A DNA stretch of 64,000 bases from Coniella vitis (taxonomy: Eukaryota > Ascomycota > Sordariomycetes > Diaporthales > Schizoparmaceae). The translations under genes and the position numbers were made by a program. A model generated the notes under the pieces. It had not been told where the DNA came from and did no database searches. It saw only the letters and a list, made by a program, of their open reading frames with translations. This document shows positions 24,630 to 35,098 of the stretch, in pieces. The stretch is taken from assembly GCA_011317545.1 (NCBI GenBank), contig WUJK01000005.1, positions 1,922,001 to 1,986,000 on the forward strand, given 5' to 3'. Each line of letters starts with the position of its first letter. The stretch's first letter is position 1.

Positions 24630-25463
24630 ATGACCCACGAACCAGCGGTCGAACAGTTGGTAGACGTCTTCCGCACCGCCGCCCTGTCCGTTACCAAACT
24701 CTATAAATCATCCATTACCGCACAACAAAAGGCGCGCGCCGTTGGCTACCAAGACTGCCTCGACGATCTTTTGCAGTTTCTCGACAGGGAGAATCTTGGC
24801 CTGGACGATGGAGAGGGCTGGAAGATCCGTGCCTGGGCCAACGAACGCCTCGACACACGGGATGGCTCCCCAGCCATGATGGAGAGCGACGACGACGCCG
24901 ACAAGCCCGAACCCGCGCCCTCTCCCGAAAACCATCCATCTGCGAGTACCTCCTCGATGCGTGACTCTGCTGCTCCGCAACAAACTTCTCCATCAACTGC
25001 CACTGCTGCTGCTACAAGCACAGTGGCATCGCATCCGCCAGCACCACAATCGTCATCCATGCAAACGGATGCCTTGCCAGAAATCGAGTTGGACACTCCG
25101 ATAGTGGAAGAGGTGGGAGAGCCAGCACCAGATGTCGCCGATATCGTCGTTCCTTCTCTAGAGTCTTTCAACTTCCGCTCTGCCCATCCCTACCCTCAAG
25201 ATGCGCAGAATCAGCTCAACTTCGGCAATCTGCGGCTCTCGGATAATCGCACACACGACAGCTCGATACCACCACCCTGGGCAACAACTCGAGCAGCACG
25301 ACACCACAACACGAACTCTGGAAGGCGACCAGTCCGGGTGCCCGGTCACCTGGGGCGTGGCGCCGGCACAAAACGCCACCTCAACTACGAAGAGCTCTTT
25401 GGGCTTGCCAACCTGGGACAACTAAAGGATGGCGGCCCTGCCTCGAAACGCAGACATATATGA
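24630..25463 (+). CDS. HAPSTR1/DUF4588-like nuclear protein, 277 aa, single exon
   Basis: The ATG at 24630 is in a near-ideal context (CCGCCACCATGA). Residues about 10-55 (FRTAALSVTKLYKSS then GYQDCLDDLLQFLD) match the conserved helical start of the family known in animals as HAPSTR1/C16orf72 (Pfam DUF4588). That family's human member is a stress-response adaptor working with the ubiquitin ligase HUWE1. The centre (about 75-170) is acidic and Ser/Pro/Ala-rich and probably disordered. The C-terminus has GTKRHLNYEELFGLANL and ends SKRRHI, resembling the conserved basic end of the family. The family assignment is from my memory of the motif, not a search. A role in stress signalling is an inference by homology; fungal members are little studied. 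Confidence 0.8.
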   Translation: MTHEPAVEQLVDVFRTAALSVTKLYKSSITAQQKARAVGYQDCLDDLLQFLDRENLGLDDGEGWKIRAWANERLDTRDGSPAMMESDDDADKPEPAPSPENHPSASTSSMRDSAAPQQTSPSTATAAATSTVASHPPAPQSSSMQTDALPEIELDTPIVEEVGEPAPDVADIVVPSLESFNFRSAHPYPQDAQNQLNFGNLRLSDNRTHDSSIPPPWATTRAARHHNTNSGRRPVRVPGHLGRGAGTKRHLNYEELFGLANLGQLKDGGPASKRRHI

Positions 25464-25859
25464 AGGCTTTATACGTGCTATCACATTGCTCTCCGCCACT
25501 CTTGCTAGCATACAACTTTTTTTTCTTTATTCTTGCTGAATCTTGGTTTCCCGTGGGCGGGTAGCACACTTGAGGAGTCTCTTGATGAATGGAGTCACAG
25601 CATTACGACGAAATAACGCGCTCGACATGTTAGGACTAGAGATACCCGCATGCAATCATGGAAACAGCATTTCTTGGGAGGATGTGGGAGGACTCTTTAT
25701 GGGTTTGACTTTTCGGACGGTTCGACATACCTTAACCAACACATGGGCGTTTCATGACTGTTACTGGGGAGTCTTCGGCTCCTCGTTCTCTTTTGTCAAG
25801 TCACGCAAGCGGGTATCATGGCGGGCGTATTAGGAGGGCGGGATTAGAGCGATTGAGAT

Positions 25860-27550
25860 ATCCTGGCCTGTTTTTTCTACATATGGGCTAAATTTTACCT
25901 GATTTTGATAGACTGTTGGAATGGCATTACAGCTTTGAAGGGGTAGATGAAATGAAACGCAACCATAACTCTTGTGGCCGTATTGTACAATGTCATTTTG
26001 AGGTATTCTTCGGACCTATACCGAGTGCTTTTGAGCTTGAGACTTGACCGTGCCAGGTAAGAGGTGTTGATATACAGTGACTCGTATACTGGTGACCACT
26101 GTTAAGCAAATTGACTCGGACTTTCAATTATATGTTTGTTCTCATTTTCGCTGGCCAATTTAATATCTTCCAGGAATAACGAATCGTAGGACGCTCAAGA
26201 GCATGTTCCACACCCTCATGCTAATATAGCATAGCCCATTGGAAGTTCACAAAACGACAGAGCTTACGGCATAAACGAAATGCATAGGAAGCCATGACTG
26301 AAGCGATTTATAAGTGTACCATGTTCACCCACTCCATAGTCAGCTCATCTGTTTAATATTCGCTGTAAAATCTTGACCTAATCGTACTTAGGACCTTTGA
26401 GCATTGCAGTCACATCCTCAGATGCAATATATACATATAAGTATATATACAGGCTGTCTCTAATAGACCATAACCAGCAAAGCTCTGAGTCTAATAACGT
26501 AAATCGCTATAGCAAGTCAGCTGTTATGTCTAAATATCGAATATCCAATCCATACAGACAACAGAGTACTATCGCTATCTACTGCCCGCTTCACTTTATA
26601 TACAGTGATGCTGGTTTCCAATAAGTCTCCCCAACCTTAACAAGTTGTTCCATTATTTTACCCTCCTTGTCAATACACTTCGACATCTTCGTATAGATTC
26701 CGATGAGCGACCACCCATCAAAAACCAGTCGTCATCCACCACCACTTCTTACCCACTTATATTGTTCTCCAGCGTCTTGATGTCTGAAAGTACCATCAAA
26801 TAAAGCAAGACTCAATCCATATATTTGGGCAAGATGTCTCATTATCATTATATCTTGAAATGCAAATTAGGTAAATCACCAATCACATAAGCCTCAGCTG
26901 ACGATTTACAGACATAGACACACGCACACAATATATCGGTCTAATAATCAATCCTTTAGTTCCTACGTTGTCTAGTGGACTGCAGGAATGCACGTTGTAC
27001 TAAGAAATAAATTGTCCTACGCACTTATATAGTTGCTATAAAACGCAGAAAAGTAAGCAATTGGCTTGAGTCCAGAGTCAGCGCCCTTTGTCTAGTGACA
27101 CAATCTGATCAGCAAGCTACACTCTTCTTCACTATTGGGCTTTATTTGTGCAAGGTTGGACTGTCTTACATGGCATTTGATGTTGATGACATTCAAAGAA
27201 TAAACCCCACAAGGTAATGGGAACCTTAAGAGATATTGCGAAGTTGCTGAAGAGTGTGGATGGAACAGAAGGAAGAGGTGGCGGCAGTACAATCATTGCT
27301 CGAGGACAACAGACTATTGCGAGGTCGTGGACACAGCCCTGGGTTGGCTTCAACTGAGGTTTCAACATTGATCATTTTCAACCTTATTCAGGCCTTAATT
27401 AAGCGCCGTTAATGGTTATATAGTAGACGAACCCTTATGCGCCGTCGTACACCAATCGCACAGAGACGACACTTTCACACACAAAAACGCCGAATAAAGT
27501 AGCACAATATTATAGTGTCCATTAGATTGGTACTTTTTGTTGCTTCAATC
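25860..27550. other. AT-rich island, possibly a decayed element
   Basis: Base composition changes visibly here compared with both flanks. The sequence is rich in TA, ATA and TAT words and stop codons in all frames, and has no credible open frame. A TTAATTAA palindrome lies at about 27395-27402. This is what a transposon eroded by repeat-induced point mutation looks like, but no element end, target duplication or protein remnant could be identified. Confidence 0.4.
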
Positions 27551-30500
27551 ATGAACAAACTTGACTGCTCACTGACATTCTGCGTGGGCAGAAACCGTAC
27601 AGCCGCTGAGCCCGGCCAACCTTGGTATGAGGACGATGGGAGTCAAGAAGTTTGTCCCGCTCGACACGGGGATACGATACTATACTAGGCCGGCGTGGAT
27701 TCTGTATACATGAACGATAAATGTATGTAAAAGTTTTAGCTGGGAGTTGATTCTCAGCAACAGTGCGTCTTGAAAGAGACAAGGATTGAATGTCCGCAAA
27801 AGAAGGCCTACATAAATTTGAACATGCAAAACCACCACGCAGTCCTCTACCGTGTTTCCGCCACTCGCTTGTGATGTGTCCGTATTGATTCTCACCAAGA
27901 CGAACCCATCTTACCACCTTGTATAGCATCGTACTTTTGAGATCATTGTCGCAAGTCTTTCCCGTCAAAATACACTATACACCGAGCGACCACTTATCAT
28001 AAACCATTCATGTATCATAGCTTCGTTTGAAGCAGTGCGCACAATTCTTCCCCTCCACAGATCAAGAGGCAATGTCGCTTCCGTCAAAACGAAGAATTTC
28101 AAGGAGTATAGGCGTATGGACAGGCGAGCGAGCAAGAGGGATTTTTTCCACAACCCCTCCCCCCTTTTCAAACCTCTTCCCCCCCTCTCAAGAGCTTGAA
28201 TGCACATTTCCCCTTACAATCCTTCAGCAACGCCCCCCCCCCCCGGGCCCTTCCCTCCATATTCGCTGAGCTGCGACTTCGAGGACCTGGCTCTAGCCTC
28301 TAACTGATAAGAAGAACATGATCGCTTGGGAGAGTATGTAGCAGCCTTGGATATCGTTTGATTCTTGCTTCCTCCTGCGCCATCCCGTTTCCCCGCTCAA
28401 CGTACTTTTGGGGCCAGGAAAAATAGAATTCGGCAATCCTTCGGTAATATCGACCGCCGTGAGAGGGGGAGAGGGAGAGACAGAGTCGCAGTGATACTTT
28501 CAACGCTTGCTCGCTTGCCAGGAGTTCAGACCAAGCTGCATACTGAGGGTGTACTCTATCTGTTCAGGCTGCTAGGGATCGGAAACACGCAAACAAAAGA
28601 AACCCGAAGCTGATCTCTGCTCGGGCTGAGATCCGGCCGTTTTCTTCTGGGACTGAAGTTTTGACCAAGGTCGGGGCCTTTGTTGGATACTACTCTTGTG
28701 GTATGGATGCCAAGCTGAAGAAGATCTACATTCCCGTGTAAGTCTGAGAGGATGGACAAGGCTGGCAGGCAGAGACCATGATCAGAAATGCTCCATTGAT
28801 TACTTGGGGTGTACGTCCGTAGAAGCGGTCCATCCACCAGCAGTCTTCTGAGCATCGTGTGCTACGGTTACAATTTGCGATACAATGGCGAAGGACATAT
28901 AGCCTGAAAAGGTAATTTGCTGCCTGCATCGAACGGCATGCCTGCAGGCAGTGCAGCTTCTTATCGGTACATGGGCTGGGCCAATGCCCTGGATATGGCG
29001 ACATCAATCTTAATCCTTTCTTTTTTTTTTCCCTTTTTTGGCAGACCTTTCGAATCGACGTGGACGTCCATGTAAGGCGGTCCACTAAAGTGTTACTAGA
29101 TGCTATATCAAGTAACAATGGTGCTGTTTCCATGTTTTCTTGGGTATGATCTGCTGGCAACGTATCATATATTGAAACACTTGCGATGCTACCGTGTCTG
29201 TGCAATGAACCAGCAACCCAGGTTCGAGTGGCCATGTATCAGTTCAATGTCCCAAAAGGGGACGTGTGCTTCCCCGCGTCGATGCGATCCTTCGAATCCA
29301 CGCAGCCTCAGCAGATGGCCAGAATTCGTTTGAAGCGAGCTGTTTGCTGTCCAAAGGTAGTATCTCCAAGACTCCGACTCTGGATGCTATGCCATCGGTT
29401 GGATGGAAGCTGGTGGTGGTAGGGTTGCTTCGCGATACCTAGCTGCAAAGCATGCGCATGTATATTTTGGGTGCTTCCGGTCTTCAACAGCCCACCTAGG
29501 AGGCGTGCCGCTCCAGCCCTAACAGTAATGCAGGTTGCGATGCTACCCAGACACGTATGTGAACGTGAATAGCACCAATCGCATTTTCCTATGAATACAC
29601 TTCAAATGCTTGATGCCCCATACTAGACGGAGCAAGGAAGTAAGGTAGCAGTCAAGACCGGACCCCATGGCGCATCTTGCCTGTGAAAACCGTGAGCTGT
29701 CACTTCAGCAATGGTGATGCTCGCTCTTATGGTTGCATTTGGATCAGGGGCGGCAGGTCGATGCAGCCCTATGATCAGAGTAAGCCGAGACAAGACTCGC
29801 CACTCAGGACTAGGTTCCAATGGAGAGAATGGACGGTGGCTTCAAGGGTCTGGGTGAGTGGCTGTACAAGCACTCTGGCGACGAACACCAGAGAGACAAC
29901 AAGTCTCGGAGTGAGCATTGCACGTCTGACTCGCAGATTTGGTGCCGTGTCGCGCGGCATAGAAGGGCGGGAGAGGACGAGGCCAGTAAAGGGCAGAGGA
30001 AACAGCGTCAGCACTACTGTAAGCCGGTGGGGCGCAGTGCATCTAGTACTCTGAGAGACGACGTCCGTCCTTGCTGGTGCCGTTCCAGGTTCTGCCGAGC
30101 TGGACGCGGCTCTGTCTGATGGACACATATCCTGCCTGGTCTCTGTCAAAGACAAGCGCGAAGCTGACAGCTCCAGAAGCCGGAAGCCGTGCGCCCCGAA
30201 GCCACAGCTGGGTGTAGTGGCTGATTGCTGCATGTGTTGATATGCGACTATACACGCACGTAGCAATGCATGGCACCAAGGAAGATGACAAGGGAGTGCG
30301 CTGGATCGCCCAAAGCTCGAGGCAAGCTTTGGAGCAGCCCTGGATGAAGGTGCTGTTGACCCGCACCGGTGACGATGGCGACGTGCGTGAGGTTTGGCTC
30401 TTACTGGCTTGCTCACCACTGCCCAGCAAAAATGGGAGACCCTGTACGGTGCATCTCTGCAGTCAGCGTAGTGGTAGACTGCATCTTGTCGATGCGGGCG

Positions 30501-32397
30501 AGCGCAATAGAAGCATAGCAGCGAGGTGATCCGCTCGTCCCAGTTCCCGCGAGAACATATGGAAAAGAGCGGACATAAAAATAGACCTGGTCCATCCGAC
30601 TCATCCCTGCATGCACACTTTTCCCCAATCGGGGCATGGCTGGCAGGGATCCTCTTCCTTCTTCGCGGCAAGGGTATGGCGTTGCTCTCATAGTAGCCAG
30701 GTACCGTTTCTTGGTGGGCAAGTACGAGTACTGCGTACATTAGTGTTAGTATACATAGTATATGTACATGCTTCGAACTAAGCAGAACTGCACCTGCCGT
30801 GTAACAAGGCCGCCAGGCAGCAGAGCAGCAACGAGCTCGGGGAAGCTCGGGGGAGCTCCTAACGGCCCACAGCCAACGAACTCCGTGCAACGTGGGACGT
30901 TCTCCCAACCAACGGCACCGTTGTGCTGCCAACAGCGAGCGATGCATTACTAGCACGACAAACCTCAGGCACAGGCAGAGACAACCTGGCAATGATACCA
31001 CCGTGCAGGTCTTGCCAATCAGATACTGTGGCCAGTGCCAAAGCAACTCTGAAATGCTCCCACCATCTCGCACATCCAACGCCTGCACGTGTCCTCTTCC
31101 GTCCGTCCTGGCCGTTTATTAGTACCTGGCCGACAAAAGGCCCATTCTCGAAGGATCCGCAAAATGTGGAGCGCAAAGGGTCCGAGGTGCGACAAGAGAT
31201 GCCGAACAGCTATGTATGTCCATAGCAGGCGCCTGACGGTGGCGGCCGTGCTCTGCCTCGTTTGTCCGATCGCTTAACAGAATTTGCAGAAGCAATCTGG
31301 ATTGCCAGTACTGTGTATTGCTCTTCTCAGGTCCTTCGGGCCACGAGGCACAGCGCAGCACAGACAAGGCAGTCGAACTCGTCCGTGGCGCGGCCATGTG
31401 TGACGGCTTCTCCAACCAGACGCTTGGGCAGAATCCATACCTGGGTACGTACCCGCCTGCTACAGATGGTTATAATGGTTGCTCAAGATCTCTCTACTTC
31501 AGATCCCGGGAGCCACCGTCACCAGGCTGCAAGCGGCGTCTTCTCGAACCTGCACATCCATACATATGGTACGATGCGCGGTCTTTGGGCACTATGTAGG
31601 GCTGACTATACCCGATGTCTTCCCCATGTCTCGTGCCCCTGCATCGCCACTCGCTGTGCAACCTGTAGGGAGCTATAGCACTTGCTTACTATAACTGGCG
31701 TCGAACAGCATCAGGAGAGCGCGAGAAGAGAGCCTCGTATATCTCGTATGAACTATGGACCTTGACGCTATGGACTGGTTCGCTTTTCCCTCTCGGGCAA
31801 AACACTGCACGCCGGCCAGCTCGAGCAAGTACCGAGTCTGCGCGTCCAACGGGCCAACCATACCCCAAACCAACTGCATATCAACACGGCCCCAAGCAGC
31901 CGTGTACTGTGTCGAGGACTGCAGATCCGAAACTCCAAGGGCACACAGCAATAGCAAAGCTACGACTGCCTGCTCAGAATCTCAGTGCATGCGACGGGTG
32001 ACGCTTGCAGATATCGCCGTGTTGCTGTGTGCCTGGCCCTCAGACCTCGTTTTCTCCGATTGCGTTACTTGGATTGGCCATCTAATGAAGCTGCAAGAAT
32101 AGAACTTTTGTAAGCGACCCAGCCCTGCCCGCTACTACGCACATGCAGTACATACGAAGGGCTCGGTTACATGGACAACGCATGTACTGCATCTGGTAGG
32201 GCTGCGCAAGTCTGCATAATGTGTGCGATGTATCGCCACGCGACACAAAGAGGGGAAGAGTGTCGATAAGGATGGGAGCTTCACCGGCCCCGCATGCCAT
32301 GGCCCACGACTAGCCAACCACACACGCACCGCAGCGGATCGCGTCCCGTCGCATGTGGCACGCAGCAACGGCAAGAGAGAGAGACCGCACCGTGGTG

Positions 32398-32430
<33 letters not shown>
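32398..32430. repeat. (CTA)11 trinucleotide microsatellite
   Basis: Eleven uninterrupted CTA units occur in an intergenic region, immediately followed by TGTATGG. Confidence 0.97.
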
Positions 32431-35098
32431 TGTATGGAATCATACTTGTGGAAACGCATGTTTCTGTGTACTATGTATTGCGCATGGTCGAGGATATCAT
32501 GTGCACACAGGATTACATGGTACTCCAGCAGGACATGGTACTATAGTACTATGTTACTATGTAGCTGGGGCACGCACAGTGAGCGAAAGATTTGGCTGTC
32601 CCCACGGGCCTTGTCGGCTACAGAAGCGGAAGAGCGGAGCCGTGGTCAGCACTAACAAAGTAGGGGTGATCCCTAGACACCTACAAACGCATCCTTAGGC
32701 TGCGCATCCCCGTCGAAGGATCATACCATAGTATTTGGGTGCTGTGGGGTGGGATGCCAAAATTGACTGCCCCCAACCAGACCCGCCAATCAGCAATGAG
32801 GAATGGCGGCTTGTCTATTAGACGCTACAACCGCGGGTTGCAATGCGTGGCACTGGCCCGACATTTTGATGCGAGCCAGATATCAGCCAAACATCAGCCA
32901 GACACCCAGCCGGCCGGCCAGCCAGCCAGCCACCCAGCCACCCAGCCAGCAAGCACTTGTGGCGTATGTGTTGCATCCAATTGCATCTGCAAGGCGAGCA
33001 AGCACTCGAGCAGTGCCAGACCCCCACGCAAAACCTCAGGATAACAGCAATATTTCTGTTCAGCTCTGCGGCTTGATCGTTACGGGTGCTGAAACTGCAC
33101 AACAACGCCGGGTCGCCCTTCGGCACAGCGGCTAATGGGCTCATCCCAGAGAATGTTGAACGGCCAAGAAGCGCAACCCCCGTCTCCCACTTGCTCCCAA
33201 GATCTCGGTACTTTAAGCGCCGTCGCCAAAGCATCCAGTCGCCGTTGTTTGCCGACGTCACGGTGCGTTCCGACTGCCCAAGCCTTCGCATGAGCCCCAC
33301 CCGAATGTGCGGGTACCTGACTAGCTTCTATAGTACTACTATGATAGTAGCAATACAATGGATAAGGTGGTTACTATCTACGGACCAAACCGTTCCATCA
33401 TCCGAACCTTGCAGAGGCCGCGGGCCGCGCCTTGGGCATAGTACTATAGTACACGGCACAGCACGAGCACGCTCGAATGCGATCCTTTTGCGAGGTCACC
33501 GTACATAGTACAGCAAATACTATGTACAGTGCAGGTGCGCATCTCAATCCCCGACCCCTACCTCCTGAAAGAAGGTTTTATAATTTGACCCATGCAACCT
33601 TCTCAGACCGAAATCAGAGGGGCCTCAAGTCGCGTTTGCTCATGTCTGGGCCAGATGTGGCAGATGGCTGGGTTATGCTAGCAGAGGGTAGGTTTTGCTG
33701 ATCTCTCCAAGAACGATGTCATGCGAGATGGAGGAGAGAACACTTTTGTTGACCGGGTGTAGTATTGATAAGCCCGCCATGGTGTGTTTCGCTGAATGGG
33801 CATGGCACCCTATGCTGATTCAATTGATGACGATGATGCTGATGATGCAGATTCTGAGCCAATGATAGGGCAGCATGGCCTCACACGCGCGAGCGTATTA
33901 TGTGCACAAGAACGTGTGCTGAAGAGGTGGGTGGCTGAGACCCCGTAAGGCTGGTCCTTTTTCTTGTTTGTCTGGCTTGTCTTCCGCCGGTCAGGCAGGG
34001 TCGCACATGCATACCCTGCTGCAACACATATCGGACACGATTGTCGTTGGTGTCGAGGACAGCAGAGCAGCCTTAGATGTCAACATCACCTAGGTAGCTC
34101 AAGGCCCGTTTCCTGGCAGACTCAGCTTCTGCGCGGTAGTCTGGGAGCCAGAGCCGAAGAGCACCATCTGAACTACCTACCCAGGCAGCGGAGGGAGGAA
34201 CCACACAACGAGGTGCCATCTCCAAGCCCTCTCCTCGACCATCAAAAGTTCTTCCTCACCACCTGGGCTTGTTCCCCTGTTGTGTTACATGCAGAGCAGG
34301 TTGCTGCTGGCTCCTACTGCAACACAGGGCCGAGCGAAAGGGGAGAACACAAGTACCCGTGTACAAAGTACCTGGAATACTTGGCCATAGGGACCTGAGG
34401 TCGTATTGGGTACTATGTACTGTGTGTGCAGGGCCTGTGTGGCTTGCAGCCCCACCCCTGCCTTCCAGCTGACAGGGATGCAATGCAACCGCGACTACAG
34501 CCTCCTCCCAAAGGGGAATCGCAGAGGGCCTAAGCCTTGGACAGGTCCCGTCGAACAGGCGCGTTCCCATGCGAGGACCGTTTTTTTTTTTTTTTCCTTT
34601 TCTTTCTGCTGCCGATGTCTCGATATAGCATGGTGCATATCTTTTCCACGGTTGGGTCTGGGGCGCGGCCTAGTTGCCGCCCAGCTCTACACACGACTTG
34701 GGAACCTTGGAATGTCCTTTGGCGGCGCACACGGACGGACAGGCTGGCAGACATCTACACCTTTTTTTCCACCCGCTCTCTCTATCCGCCTTCTCTCGCC
34801 CAGCTACACTTACACTACATCGCAGGCCCCAATTCGACTGCGACTCTGAGTAGGCTGGGGCATTGGCTGCCATTGCTCAACTTGACTAGCTGCCAGGCAT
34901 TGTTGACTTCTCTCTCACTCACGTCGCTCGCTCGCAACCCCTTGCCCTCGACGTTCTTGTTTTATTTCCATACTTGCGCGTCGTGCCTATCACACCTGTG
35001 TTGCCAACTGTGCATCTCTCAGCAGGGCTGTGTACATTCCGACCATTACTAACTTTGTCACTGTGACGTCCCGGGGCACACGCACCTCTGCCGCCGCC

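Larger units (their letters stand above)
25464..35098. other. 9.6-kb stretch without a recognisable gene
   Basis: This is the largest gap in the window. From left to right it holds the 3' flank of the HAPSTR1-like gene; an AT-rich island (about 25.86-27.55 kb); a C-rich patch (28.15-28.25 kb); an unexplained 437-codon open frame on the minus strand (29775-31088); a (CTA)11 array; CCAGC-type repeats (about 32905-32950); many GTAC-centred palindromes (30.7-34.4 kb); and a pyrimidine-rich leader before the ATG at 35099. The right part may be a long promoter or encode a noncoding transcript upstream of the regulator gene. Confidence 0.5.

Noticed and set aside
29281..29310. TTCGAATCC word resembling a tRNA T-loop
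   Set aside because: No matching acceptor, D or anticodon arms could be found at the right distances.
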